This document shows, one piece after another, positions 25,456 to 35,283 of a stretch of DNA of 64,000 nucleotides (position 1 is its first letter; each line of letters opens with the position of its first letter). Source of the DNA: Treponema sp. (GTDB lineage: Bacteria > Spirochaetota > Spirochaetia > Treponematales > Treponemataceae); contig JAFZOJ010000050.1 in assembly GCA_017550685.1 (NCBI GenBank), positions 62,001-126,000 of the forward strand, written 5' to 3'. The position numbers and the translations under genes were made by a program. The notes under the pieces are model-generated. The model was not told where the DNA came from. It saw only the letters and a list, made by a program, of their open reading frames with translations, and searched no databases.

Positions 25456-27870
25456 ATGAGTGATTATCTTGACCCTAATAACGAAGAGCTCCTGAAAGAC
25501 TTTTTCGCAGAAGCTGAACAGCAGGTAGAACAGCTGGAAAGCAATATTCTGGTGATAGAAAATGACCCTTCAAATCATGAGGCTATAGACGAGATTTTTC
25601 GTGCCGCACATACCTTGAAGGGTGGTTCTGCAACAGTCGAAATGATGGAGCTTTCACATTTTACACACTCCGTTGAAGACGTACTCGATGAAATCCGGTC
25701 GGATAGAGTTGCAGTTGATGAAGATGTAGTAGATCTTCTGCTTACTTCAATCGATGTTATCAAAGCAATGCTTGAAGCTAGACAGAATGGTTCTGTTTAC
25801 GAAGAAAATATAGACAGTATAATAGAAAAACTTAAGTCATATATACCACAGAAGGGTGCACAGGCTGCTCCTAAAAAAGCTCCTGCCAAACCGGCTCCGG
25901 TTGCTGCTCCTTCTCCGGCTCCTCAGGCCGCTGCTTCTCCTGCACAAGGCATTCCGCTTCCTCCTTTATCAGAGGACGATTATATGGAACTCAGGTCAGC
26001 CTGCGAGGGTAGTCAGTCTTTGTGGTGTGTTGCAGTTAAATTTGATGAAAGCAACCCAATGAATACTGTAGGTGGTATTCAGGTTTTTGCCGCACTCAAG
26101 GCTGTAGGAAATGTTCTTAAAACTATTCCTGATTTTGATGCACTTTACGAAGACCAGTTTTATGAAAATGTATTCTATTATCTGGCTTCTTCAGAAACAG
26201 GCAGTGCAATCGAAGATGCTTCTTTCTTAAGCGATGTAACTCTTATTACAGATGCACATCAGCTCAATGATGATAATTATGCAGGAAGTGCCGCTGCCGC
26301 TCCTGCTCAGGCCGCTCCTGTACAACCTGCTGCTCCGGCTCCTGCCGCTGCTGCCGAAGAACCAAAAGAACCTTTACAGGGACAGGCAAAGGCAGACGAA
26401 ATCAACGAAAAAATTGCAGAGAAAAAAGCCGAAGCCAAACCAGAAGCAAAAAAAGATGCTCCTACAGGTGCAGGCCACGTACAGCAGGGCTCAATTCTCC
26501 GCGTAGATTCAAGACGTATCGACAACCTTTTGAACCTTGTTTCAGAGGCTGTAATCATAAAGGCTTCGTTCAACCAGCTGGCCGCTCAGACTCAAAACGA
26601 ACTGGTTAAGTTCCAGTCGGTTGAATCACAGTTCCGCGAACGCTATCGTGGACTTCTGGAAGCAATCCCTGGATTCTTAGAAGACCTTCAGAAGGGTATG
26701 CCTGTAAACGAGCTTAAAAAGCGCATTGCAGAACAGTACGGCGACATGAGCAATATGTTCGACCAGTACGAATCAGAATCCAAAGGCATTACAGGTCGTT
26801 TCCGTTCATACACACAGCAGCTTGGTACAATTGCCGGCGAGCTTCAGGAAGGCGTAATGAAAATCCGAATGGTTCCAATCAACCAGATTTTCAGCCGATT
26901 CCCTCGTGTAGTACGCGACCTTCAGAAAGATTTGAATAAGAAAATCAACCTGGAAATAGAAGGTGAGGATACAGAACTTGATAAGTCAGTAGTAGAAGAT
27001 CTGCTCGATCCAATCATGCACTGTGTACGCAACTCTGTTGACCATGGTATTGAAACTCCGGAAGTTCGTAAGGCAGCCGGTAAACCTGAAACAGGTACCG
27101 TACTTCTTAAGGCTTCCAACGAAGGTAACCTCATCGTTATCGAAGTTAAAGATGATGGTGCCGGTATTGATGTAGAAAAGGTTCGCAAGAAGGCTATAGA
27201 CAACGGTCTTATTCATCCGGACAAGGTTATTACAGATCAGGATGCATACCAGCTTATCATGCAGCCGGGCTTCTCTACCGCAGACAAGATTTCTAATATC
27301 TCCGGTCGTGGTGTAGGACTTGACGTTGTAAAGACTATGATCAACAACATCAAGGGAAGTATTTCTATCAATTCTGTAAAAGGGCAGGGAACATCTTTTA
27401 TCATAAAGATTCCTCTTACCCTTGCAATCATTCAGGGTCTTCTCGTACGCGTTGGAACAGAAATCTACTCTATTCCTATTGCAAACGTTATCGAAAGCCA
27501 GTGCATAAACGTAAACGAAATAAGCCATATCGATAACTATGAGATTATGAATGTTCGTAACGAAGTAATAAGCGTTCTTCGTCTTTCACGTCTGTTTAAT
27601 ATTCCGGAAAACCAGCAGGGCGACGAATGCTATATAGTAATAGTAGGAACTCAGGAAAAGAAGATTGGTGTAATGGTAGATACACTCATCGGTGAGGAAG
27701 ATGTTGTAATCAAACCTCTGCGCGACAAGTTTACCAACTCTCCGGGAATTGCAGGTGCTTCTATTCTTGGTGATGGTTCTGTATCGTTGATTATTGATGT
27801 AAGTCAGCTTCTTGACCTGGGCGTTAAGCAGGAATTGCTTAATCAGGCAAATGCCAGGATGAACGGGTAA
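25456..27870 (+). CDS. cheA: Chemotaxis histidine kinase CheA
   Basis: About 804 residues in the CheA order: P1 HPt domain with the phosphorylated His in RAAHTLKGGSA (near residue 50); Pro/Ala-rich linkers; a P2-like CheY-binding region; dimerisation domain P3 beginning ILRVDSRRIDNLLNLV; ATPase domain P4 with HCVRNSVDHGIE, DDGAGID and GRGVGLDVV; and CheW-like P5 at the C-terminus. It autophosphorylates and passes phosphate to CheY. The start is MSDYLDPNNEEL at 25456; the longer frame begins with TTG inside the promoter. Followed by cheW/cheR-like, cheX and cheY with 12-16 base gaps, the classic treponemal order. Confidence 0.97.
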   Translation: MSDYLDPNNEELLKDFFAEAEQQVEQLESNILVIENDPSNHEAIDEIFRAAHTLKGGSATVEMMELSHFTHSVEDVLDEIRSDRVAVDEDVVDLLLTSIDVIKAMLEARQNGSVYEENIDSIIEKLKSYIPQKGAQAAPKKAPAKPAPVAAPSPAPQAAASPAQGIPLPPLSEDDYMELRSACEGSQSLWCVAVKFDESNPMNTVGGIQVFAALKAVGNVLKTIPDFDALYEDQFYENVFYYLASSETGSAIEDASFLSDVTLITDAHQLNDDNYAGSAAAAPAQAAPVQPAAPAPAAAAEEPKEPLQGQAKADEINEKIAEKKAEAKPEAKKDAPTGAGHVQQGSILRVDSRRIDNLLNLVSEAVIIKASFNQLAAQTQNELVKFQSVESQFRERYRGLLEAIPGFLEDLQKGMPVNELKKRIAEQYGDMSNMFDQYESESKGITGRFRSYTQQLGTIAGELQEGVMKIRMVPINQIFSRFPRVVRDLQKDLNKKINLEIEGEDTELDKSVVEDLLDPIMHCVRNSVDHGIETPEVRKAAGKPETGTVLLKASNEGNLIVIEVKDDGAGIDVEKVRKKAIDNGLIHPDKVITDQDAYQLIMQPGFSTADKISNISGRGVGLDVVKTMINNIKGSISINSVKGQGTSFIIKIPLTLAIIQGLLVRVGTEIYSIPIANVIESQCINVNEISHIDNYEIMNVRNEVISVLRLSRLFNIPENQQGDECYIVIVGTQEKKIGVMVDTLIGEEDVVIKPLRDKFTNSPGIAGASILGDGSVSLIIDVSQLLDLGVKQELLNQANARMNG

Positions 27871-27882
27871 GGAGGGCTCAAG

Positions 27883-29277
27883 ATGGAAGAAAATGTAATC
27901 AGAACTGCAGAAGATTTGAATGAGGCTCTTCAGGAAAAGAAAGAAGCAGCAAGTTATGTTGACTTTAAGATGGTAACCTTCTCACTCGCCGACAAGGATT
28001 ATGCCATAGACATTATGTATGTTAAGGAAATTGCAAAGGCAGGACGCTTTACCTATGTTCCTAACACACTTCCTTTTGTACTTGGTGTATATAACCTTCG
28101 TGGAGAAATTATCCCTATTCTTGACCTGCGTCTTTTCTTTAGTATTGATGTTCCAAAGCGTGATGAAAAGAAGCTCGAAAATCTTCTTATCCTTACACTT
28201 GATGATCAGACCTTTGGTCTTGTTGTAGATAAAATTGACAAGGTTGTTGGTGTACAAAAGTCAACAATTCAGCCGCCGCATCCATTGTTCGCAGATATTA
28301 ATATCAAATACATAAGTGGTGTTGTAGAAAATAACAGCCGCCTTTATGTATTGCTCGATATCTTAAGAATTTTTGGTTCAAAAGACAGCGGAGAGGCCAA
28401 AGAAGCAGCTGCAGAACAGCTTGCTAAAAATGCACAGATTGACACCAGAAATAAACCGGATCCACGCGTTGCTCCAGCAGCAAAAGTACAGGCCGCACCT
28501 GCCGCTTCTGCTCCTGCAGCCGCCAAAGAAGAACCGGCCAATCTGGACATTAAATTTATTGCAGAAAGTCTTAAGAGTTATAAAAACTTTGATATGTCCC
28601 GCATTAATGAAGTATGGGTTAAGAGACGCTATACGGAATGGGCAAGCGAGAGGGGCGCTAATAACACCCAGCTCCAGTCTTCCGATGATGCAGATGCATA
28701 CCTGTCTACATTCTATTCATCATTTACGGGAACCTGGTGGTCAAAGGAATATGCGGATGTAATTAAGAGCCTGCTTCCTGAAAACTCTGCAAAACAGATT
28801 GTTGTATGGAATCCGGGTTGTGCAAGCGGTGTAGAAACCTACTGTCTGGCATGTGTATTAAAGAGCCGCTATCCTGATGCAAAAATCCGTATTTATGCAC
28901 AGGACGTAGATTTACTGGGTGTATCTAATGCAAGTCTTTTGTCTGTTCCTGCAAATCTGGAAGGAACCTGGCTTTCTCCATATCTTTCTAAGAAAGCAAA
29001 TGGTGAAAACACCTTTAATCAGGAGATAAAAGACAGTATAATGTTTGAATATCATGATTGTAAGAATACTAACGTTCTTCCAATGCTTGATGTTATATTT
29101 GCCCGTGACTTTTTGTCTTTCCTGGACACTAATTCACAGGAGAACATCCTTTCAGAATTCTTTGAAAAGATGAAAGGAAACGCCATTGCAATAGTCGGTG
29201 AAAACGAGGCTATTCCTACGGCTTATGGTTTCGGTGAAACTAGCAAGGGTGCCGTTACGGCATATACAAAAGATTAA
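27883..29277 (+). CDS. cheW: CheW fused to a CheR-like methyltransferase domain
   Basis: 464 residues. Residues about 25-170 are a CheW coupling domain (FKMVTFSLADKDYAIDI, GVYNLRGEIIPILDL). An Ala/Pro linker follows, and about 235-464 resemble the SAM-binding lobe of CheR: WNPGCASGVETYCLA corresponds to the SAM motif region and IRIYAQDVD to the following strand. The GxGxG-type consensus is poor, so catalysis is doubtful and the domain may be structural. A CheW with a CheR-like domain is known in Treponema denticola chemoreceptor arrays, so this is a treponemal trait. AAGGAGG precedes the ATG. Confidence 0.9.
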   Translation: MEENVIRTAEDLNEALQEKKEAASYVDFKMVTFSLADKDYAIDIMYVKEIAKAGRFTYVPNTLPFVLGVYNLRGEIIPILDLRLFFSIDVPKRDEKKLENLLILTLDDQTFGLVVDKIDKVVGVQKSTIQPPHPLFADINIKYISGVVENNSRLYVLLDILRIFGSKDSGEAKEAAAEQLAKNAQIDTRNKPDPRVAPAAKVQAAPAASAPAAAKEEPANLDIKFIAESLKSYKNFDMSRINEVWVKRRYTEWASERGANNTQLQSSDDADAYLSTFYSSFTGTWWSKEYADVIKSLLPENSAKQIVVWNPGCASGVETYCLACVLKSRYPDAKIRIYAQDVDLLGVSNASLLSVPANLEGTWLSPYLSKKANGENTFNQEIKDSIMFEYHDCKNTNVLPMLDVIFARDFLSFLDTNSQENILSEFFEKMKGNAIAIVGENEAIPTAYGFGETSKGAVTAYTKD

Positions 29278-29289
29278 AAGGGGAATGAC

Positions 29290-29772
29290 ATGCGAGTAGA
29301 ATATATTAACCCGTTTGTTGAAACTTCATTCAGAGTTTTACAGGAAGTTCTTGGTGGAGCAGAAGTAAAGCGCGGAGATTTGTATCTTAAATCTACAGCA
29401 ATGCCTGTTATGGGTGTTGCCGCTTTGGTTGGTCTTGCAGGAGATGTTGAAGGTCGTGTTCTTTTTGATATGACACTTGATACAGCCTTGAATATTGCAT
29501 CTGCAATGAATGGAGAAACATTGCCATCATTTGATGATCTGGCAAAGGCTACAATCAGTGAGCTTGCTAATCTTATTACAGCACAGGCTGTTACAAAGCT
29601 TCACGAACTTGGCTTTAAGTTTGACCTTACACCTCCAACTCTGTTTGCAGGTCAGAAAATGGAAATTGCAGCCTTGGGTGGAACAACAGACAGCGTAGAA
29701 GCTCTTATTGTTCCTCTTATCACAGAATATGGTAAAATCGAAGTTAACGTTGCTATCAGGGAACGAGCTTAG
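29290..29772 (+). CDS. cheX: CheY-P phosphatase CheX
   Basis: 160 residues. CheX dephosphorylates CheY-P in spirochaetes, which lack CheZ. The family's N-terminal helix (YINPFVETSFRVLQEVLG), the central beta-sheet and the catalytic helix ISELANLITAQA, carrying the paired Glu and Asn residues, are visible. GGGG lies a few bases before the ATG. The gene sits between cheW and cheY with short gaps and is surely co-transcribed. Confidence 0.93.
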   Translation: MRVEYINPFVETSFRVLQEVLGGAEVKRGDLYLKSTAMPVMGVAALVGLAGDVEGRVLFDMTLDTALNIASAMNGETLPSFDDLAKATISELANLITAQAVTKLHELGFKFDLTPPTLFAGQKMEIAALGGTTDSVEALIVPLITEYGKIEVNVAIRERA

Positions 29773-29787
29773 TATACAGGAGTTTAT

Positions 29788-30222
29788 ATGAAAACAATTC
29801 AGGATTATCCAACAATTAATGAGCGTCCGCCGGAGGGACTTAAGGGTGATGGAACTGCTTTTAAGGTACTTGTTGTAGACGACTCAATGTTCGTTGCAAA
29901 GCAGCTCGGTCAGATTCTTGCCAGCGAAGGCTACGATGTTGTTGCAACTGCTGTTGATGGTGCCGAAGGAGTTGCCAAATACAAGGAACTGTGTCCTCAT
30001 GTAGACCTTGTAACAATGGATATTACTATGCCTAAGATGGATGGTATTACTGCCCTTGAACAGATTATGGCTTTTGATAAAAATGCAAAGGTTGTAATGG
30101 TAAGTGCCCTTGGTAAGGAAGAACTTGTTAAAAAGTCACTTATGCTTGGTGCAAAGAGCTATATCGTTAAACCTCTTGACCGCAAGAAGGTTCTTGAAAG
30201 AATCTCTAAGGTTTTAGGCTAA
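29788..30222 (+). CDS. cheY: Chemotaxis response regulator CheY
   Basis: 144 residues, a single receiver domain with an N-terminal tail of about 25 residues that classical CheY lacks. Acidic pocket VVDDS, phosphoacceptor Asp in VTMDITMPKMDG, the conserved SALG, and the Lys in IVKPLDRKK are all present. Phospho-CheY binds the flagellar switch. Last gene of the operon; a family B hairpin with a T run follows as terminator. CAGGAG lies 7 bases before the ATG. Confidence 0.95.
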   Translation: MKTIQDYPTINERPPEGLKGDGTAFKVLVVDDSMFVAKQLGQILASEGYDVVATAVDGAEGVAKYKELCPHVDLVTMDITMPKMDGITALEQIMAFDKNAKVVMVSALGKEELVKKSLMLGAKSYIVKPLDRKKVLERISKVLG

Positions 30223-30240
30223 TCGAGAGTTTTTTTTCTA

Positions 30241-30275
30241 TGTCATTGCCGGGCTTGACCCGGCAATCTTTTTTT
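30241..30275 (+). terminator. Family B repeat acting as terminator of the chemotaxis operon
   Basis: TGTCATTGCCGGGCTTG followed by ACCCGGCAATCT (30241-30269). The stem ATTGCCGGG/CCCGGCAAT with a 5-base loop runs directly into CTTTTTTTA. Hairpin plus T run makes a standard intrinsic terminator. Confidence 0.8.
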
Positions 30276-30278
30276 ATA

Positions 30279-30324
30279 GATTGTCGGGCACCCTTCGACA
30301 GGCTCAGGGACCGCGACAATGACA
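30279..30324 (+). repeat. Composite repeat: family A nested in family B
   Basis: The outer parts GATTGTCGGGC and CGACAATGACA are family B arms. The loop is replaced by a reverse family A copy (CCCTTCGACAGGCTCAGGG, 30291-30309). Confidence 0.85.
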
Positions 30325-30337
30325 CAACGGAGCGAAT

Positions 30338-31918
30338 ATGAACTTTACCCGCCGCAGCGGTATTTTATTACATCCGACATCACTTCCCGGAACACCCGGC
30401 ATTGGTACAATAGGCAAACCCGCTTTTGACTTTATTGACTGGCTTGCAGACGCAGGTCAGACTCTCTGGCAGATTCTTCCGCTTGGTCCTACAGGCTACG
30501 GAGATTCTCCTTATGCTTCTTTTTCAACCTTTGCAGGAAACCCTCTGCTCATAGGTTTAGATAATCTTGCAGAACGCGGCTGGGCAACAAAAAAACAGAT
30601 TCGCCCGCCTGAATATATTAAATCAACAGGCAATGTAGACTTTGGCGCAGTAGTGTGGTGGAAAATGCCGGTGCTCAAAGCTATAGCTGTGGACTTTTTA
30701 AAGAACGCCGGCGAGCAGGACAAAACTTTGTACAAGGATTTTTGCCGTGCCAAAAAAAGCTGGCTTGATGATTACGCTCTTTTTATGAGCATTAAAACTG
30801 TTTATGACCAGAAAGCCTCACAAGAAAAACCTGTCACATCTATATGGCACAGCTGGTGGCCCAAACCTCTTGCCCGCCACGATGCAGAAGCGCTTAAAAA
30901 ATGGTACAAGGAACATAAAGAGGACGTAGATACCTATAAGGTAATTCAGTTTTTCTTTAACGAACAGTGGACTGCGCTCAAAAATTATGCAAACGACAAC
31001 GGCATAAGCCTTATTGGAGATATCCCTATTTTTGTTGCTCCCGACAGTGCAGACGTATGGAGTAACCAGAGCCTGTTCCAGCTCAAGGACGGCAAACCCG
31101 ATTGTGTAGCAGGTGTTCCACCGGACTATTTTTGTGCAGACGGTCAACTTTGGGGAAACCCGCTTTACAACTGGACTGCAATGAAAAAAGACGGCTACAA
31201 GTGGTGGCTTGCCAGAATCAAACGTGTATTTGAACTTACAGATGTTTTACGCATAGATCACTTCCGAGGCTTTGAAGCCTACTGGTCTGTTCCCGCAACA
31301 GAAAAAACTGCAATCAACGGCAAGTGGTGTCCGGGCCCGGGCATAGATTTGTTCAAGACTATCAAGGCCAAGCTTGGAGACCTACCTGTTATTGCCGAAG
31401 ACTTAGGCGTTATTACCGACGAGGTAAGGGCATTGCGCGATCAGTGCGGTTTCCCCGGTATGAAGGTTTTGCAGTTTGCATTCAGCACAGACGAAGCCAA
31501 ACAGAACGGAATGGTAAATTACTTTTTGCCTCACATGTACGACACAAGCAACTGCGTAGTTTACACCGGTACCCACGACAACGACACATTACAGGGATGG
31601 CTGCAAAATCTTAATGACGAGCAGGCCGTTCTTGTAGTACAATATATAGAAGGTCAGATTATAACAGCTCCAAAAGCACGCGCACTTATTAAATCTGGCA
31701 AGCTCCGTAAGGATATGATACGTGCAGTCTTTGCAAGTAATGCAGCCTATGCCATTGTGCCTATGCAGGATCTTACCGGTATAGACAATTCCGGCCGCAT
31801 GAACATGCCGTCCACAACCGGAACCAACTGGACCTGGCGCATGAACAAAGGCGACCTCAAGCAAAAGACCGCCGCCGACCTTGAATTTTTGTCAGCACTT
31901 TACGGAAGAAATTTGTAG
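30338..31918 (+). CDS. malQ: 4-alpha-glucanotransferase (amylomaltase, GH77)
   Basis: Cytoplasmic enzyme that transfers alpha-1,4-glucan segments between maltodextrins. 526 residues, near the family's usual length. Motifs: the N-terminal GILLHPTSLPGTPGIGTIG, QILPLGPTGYGDSPY, the nucleophile region RIDHFRGFEAYW, acid/base region VIAEDLGVITDEV, and YTGTHDNDTLQGW. A GGAG site lies 7-8 bases before the ATG. The gene stands alone behind a composite repeat and just ahead of the large lipoprotein gene (10-base gap). Confidence 0.96.
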   Translation: MNFTRRSGILLHPTSLPGTPGIGTIGKPAFDFIDWLADAGQTLWQILPLGPTGYGDSPYASFSTFAGNPLLIGLDNLAERGWATKKQIRPPEYIKSTGNVDFGAVVWWKMPVLKAIAVDFLKNAGEQDKTLYKDFCRAKKSWLDDYALFMSIKTVYDQKASQEKPVTSIWHSWWPKPLARHDAEALKKWYKEHKEDVDTYKVIQFFFNEQWTALKNYANDNGISLIGDIPIFVAPDSADVWSNQSLFQLKDGKPDCVAGVPPDYFCADGQLWGNPLYNWTAMKKDGYKWWLARIKRVFELTDVLRIDHFRGFEAYWSVPATEKTAINGKWCPGPGIDLFKTIKAKLGDLPVIAEDLGVITDEVRALRDQCGFPGMKVLQFAFSTDEAKQNGMVNYFLPHMYDTSNCVVYTGTHDNDTLQGWLQNLNDEQAVLVVQYIEGQIITAPKARALIKSGKLRKDMIRAVFASNAAYAIVPMQDLTGIDNSGRMNMPSTTGTNWTWRMNKGDLKQKTAADLEFLSALYGRNL

Positions 31919-31928
31919 GAGTATTTAA

Positions 31929-34900
31929 ATGAAAAACCGCTTTTTGTCCAAACTGGCAATTGTTTTATTAGGAGTAGGCCTTGCCGCTGCGTTTACCTCG
32001 TGTGAAAATTTTCTTAAAGGCGCAAATGTAAAAGAAGAATTAGACAAGTCTATAGCCTATGCCAATGCAAAAGCCTGTACTATTTATATAAGTCAGGATA
32101 CCCAGATGGGAAGCTTCCTTTCTTCCGGAGACAAAGAGTGTAGAGTTGGTTTTTCAATCGATGTAGTTTTTAATCTTAACAAAGAATACTACAGCTTTAA
32201 TTCGCTCAAGGCCGTAAGCATAAAAAACAAAAATCAGAGCATGAACGACTACGTTAGGTTTACCTTGAACCAGAACGAAAGCAATCCCGAAAAAGGCATG
32301 TACACAGTTACAATAACCCTCCTCAAAGAATCCAACGACATTTTAATCTTGCCCGACTGCACCAGCTTTCTGCGCGTAGTTTCTTATAGTCCGTCGTTTA
32401 TCGATTTAAATTCTCCAGGGGTACCTATTATAGTTGAATTTAGTATTCCTGTAGATCCGGAGTCAATAAACGAAAACTTTTTCATTTTAATAAATGGAGA
32501 AGATATAACCAAATATCTTTTTGAAACTCCTATATTAAGTGATAATAATACTTTACTTACAATTTATCCAAAATCACAAACTTTGAGAAAATATATAAAA
32601 AACTCAAATAGTAATTTAATTGAAGCTAAAGTTGGTTTATCAGATAAAATTATTTCATCAAAAAATGAATACCATCTTATTCAGGATGCAAATACTACTT
32701 TTTCAGTTCGTTATGATGCAACTAGCGAAGAAGTTCCGCCAGAGGAAAGGGATTTCTTTATTACACGACATCCAATATCATTAAATAGTTATTCAACAAT
32801 CGAAAATTCAGAAAAATTTAATTATGAAGACCTTGCAGTACCACCGGTAGATTTTGACCAAAATGATGAAGACCAATATGAAGAATATTGTACTAAAGTA
32901 CTTCAGAACAGAACAGGCGGTACAATTTATATATATGGAAAATATTATGATTCTGGCAGTGGAGTAAATGGAGTTGTTGTAGAAGAAAAATTGACTAACG
33001 ATTTCTTTTCTAAACCTGTGGCAAATTACAGAAGATCTGTCCGATATACGGCAGATTCTCCAGAGGCAGAATTTGAAACAATAAACGGAGAAACACGTTT
33101 TTGTATAAAGCATAATATAGAAACAGATGATGGTGCTGTTCGTATTTTTGTTTCTGTAAAAGATGCTGCTGGTAATAGTCCAAAAACTTCAATTGTTACT
33201 GCATTTAAAAAAAGTAAGGTTGTAATATCTGAAAATCATAAATTTGGTACATATAAATCTTACCAACTTATGAATAATTTAAATAATAAATCAATAAGTG
33301 TTGACGAATATAATGCAAGTCTTAAAACAATTACACAATCTTTATATCTTAATGATACAATAGATGATAGAGACATCCTTGTTCTTTATTGGTTTGATTT
33401 TTCTGTTCAAGAAGATTATGAATCAGAAAATGGTAATGTATTTGGAGTATTTCTTAAGCCTAAAGAAATGATATGTGAATACAAGAATAATTATAATCAA
33501 GGAAAAAATGAGACAATAACACTTTATAAAGATTATCCTTCAGATGATGAATTTTTTGGTGCTTCTGAATTTGAATGCAGCTATTATGGAACATTAATTA
33601 ATATTGGTAGTGTTGAAGGTGTAGAGTTAAATATTACTATTTCTGATGATTTGGGTAATTCTGCAAAAAAAACAATAAGAATGCCAAAAAGCACGGATGT
33701 AAAAAGAACGATATCGAAAAGCAGTGATAGTCAAGCAAATGTGAAATTCTATTCTAACTACAGACAAGATTTATATAAAGGAGTTCAGATTGAATATAAT
33801 ACAGATGGTAGTATAAAGCAGATTAAAAATATTGCTGATCCTGAAGGTGGTGGTATAGATATTAATTCCGGTTATAAATATAAAGCAACTTTTTTGATTG
33901 ATGGTTATGGAGGTTTTTGTACAGAAATTAATAATTCATTTTACACAATTAATTCACAATCAGATATTATAACTGGTGATATTCAATTATCTGGTGAACC
34001 AGATATTAAAATGAGTCAGAACACATTGGTTTATGGGAGTGAAATAAAGCGTTGTCTTGATGTAATAATACCTTTAACAGAAGAAACGGCTAATAAGTAT
34101 GATTATATACAAATAAATTATAGATTTAATAGAGGTAATTACCATCCAAACTTAACTATAAATTATCCAAAAGGAACTACAATGACAATCGGATCATGTC
34201 CTACTGAATGGTTTTATTCAACAACAAGTTTTAAAGCATATATTACAGGTTTTTCTGAAACATATGGAGCATCTAATACTCTTGAAGTTTCATTACCGAC
34301 TTATACTCCTGTTGTAGATAAAGACCATGATAATGTTCCCCCTGACGTTACACTTGATTTTCCATTTGGAGAAACATTATATATATCTGCGACCGATGAT
34401 GTGTATGATGATGTCAATTATTTTGGTTCTGGTCTAAAAAGTTTTGAATATGAATATGGAAATTCAGGAAAATTAATTGTACAACCAAATTCTAGTGGAA
34501 AAGTAAAATTATCTCTACCGTTATACGATATTCTTGAAAATAATAAATATGAATATGTTTTCTCTTACAAGGCAATTGATAATGCTACAATAGGAAATGT
34601 TAACGAAGGAGAACTGTATTTTTATTACTATGATTTTCCAGAAGGTGATTTTGTTTTATCTGAAAAAGGTAGTAGTAGTTATACTATAATAACAAATAAA
34701 TTTACCGAGCCAGAAATACTTACTAAATCAGATATAAAAATATTTCAATATGAGAAAGTTAATGATACTACAGGTAAATGGGTTCCATATACATCGTCTT
34801 ATTCTCCTAGAAATATTTCAACCTCAGATGGTTACTATAATCAAGTAATATTATCAAATAATGATGTTTGTAAATATGTAAAAATCATTTCAACAAAAGA

Positions 34901-35261
34901 TGATAAATATTCAATTCCCGGTTATTTTTATATAGGAAGTAAACTTACTTACGGTTTAAAAAATAAATTGCAGTCGACAGGTTTTAATGACTCAATAGAT
35001 GTTGTAAGCGATGCTCCTGTTTTTGTTCATACTATTGTTACAAAAGAACCTTTGAATGAATGTAGAGACTGGACTGTAAAAGAATGGGAATTTTATAAAA
35101 AACATCTTGGCGAGAGAGTTTTAGACTTTAGCTCTTCAGATACTGCGGTTCAAACCTATAGTATACCGGTACGTTTTATTGAAAAAGGCGAATGCTACGT
35201 AGTAATTGCTCACTATGGGTATAATAAGGTTGCAAAGAGTAGTGTATTTGTTAAAGAATAA
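31929..35261 (+). CDS. Large mosaic surface lipoprotein, function unknown
   Basis: 1110 residues. A signal peptide ends in the lipobox AFTSC. The mature N-terminus CENFLKGANVKEELDKSI, then AYAN, closely matches the lipoprotein at 45669 (CDHFMEGAKIHETLEKTI, then EYAN), so the two are paralogues. About residues 150-260 look like a Big_5/SbsA-type Ig-like domain (IIVEFSIPVDPESINENF). The rest is beta-rich and unplaced. Base use changes sharply: 31929-32400 and the last 200 bases resemble neighbouring genes, but about 32400-35000 is very AT-rich with many ATA, TTA and AAT codons. That suggests the variable middle came by recombination or transfer. AGGAG precedes the ATG. Confidence 0.75.
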   Translation: MKNRFLSKLAIVLLGVGLAAAFTSCENFLKGANVKEELDKSIAYANAKACTIYISQDTQMGSFLSSGDKECRVGFSIDVVFNLNKEYYSFNSLKAVSIKNKNQSMNDYVRFTLNQNESNPEKGMYTVTITLLKESNDILILPDCTSFLRVVSYSPSFIDLNSPGVPIIVEFSIPVDPESINENFFILINGEDITKYLFETPILSDNNTLLTIYPKSQTLRKYIKNSNSNLIEAKVGLSDKIISSKNEYHLIQDANTTFSVRYDATSEEVPPEERDFFITRHPISLNSYSTIENSEKFNYEDLAVPPVDFDQNDEDQYEEYCTKVLQNRTGGTIYIYGKYYDSGSGVNGVVVEEKLTNDFFSKPVANYRRSVRYTADSPEAEFETINGETRFCIKHNIETDDGAVRIFVSVKDAAGNSPKTSIVTAFKKSKVVISENHKFGTYKSYQLMNNLNNKSISVDEYNASLKTITQSLYLNDTIDDRDILVLYWFDFSVQEDYESENGNVFGVFLKPKEMICEYKNNYNQGKNETITLYKDYPSDDEFFGASEFECSYYGTLINIGSVEGVELNITISDDLGNSAKKTIRMPKSTDVKRTISKSSDSQANVKFYSNYRQDLYKGVQIEYNTDGSIKQIKNIADPEGGGIDINSGYKYKATFLIDGYGGFCTEINNSFYTINSQSDIITGDIQLSGEPDIKMSQNTLVYGSEIKRCLDVIIPLTEETANKYDYIQINYRFNRGNYHPNLTINYPKGTTMTIGSCPTEWFYSTTSFKAYITGFSETYGASNTLEVSLPTYTPVVDKDHDNVPPDVTLDFPFGETLYISATDDVYDDVNYFGSGLKSFEYEYGNSGKLIVQPNSSGKVKLSLPLYDILENNKYEYVFSYKAIDNATIGNVNEGELYFYYYDFPEGDFVLSEKGSSSYTIITNKFTEPEILTKSDIKIFQYEKVNDTTGKWVPYTSSYSPRNISTSDGYYNQVILSNNDVCKYVKIISTKDDKYSIPGYFYIGSKLTYGLKNKLQSTGFNDSIDVVSDAPVFVHTIVTKEPLNECRDWTVKEWEFYKKHLGERVLDFSSSDTAVQTYSIPVRFIEKGECYVVIAHYGYNKVAKSSVFVKE

Positions 35262-35283
35262 ACAGCTTACGGGATTTGACTTA

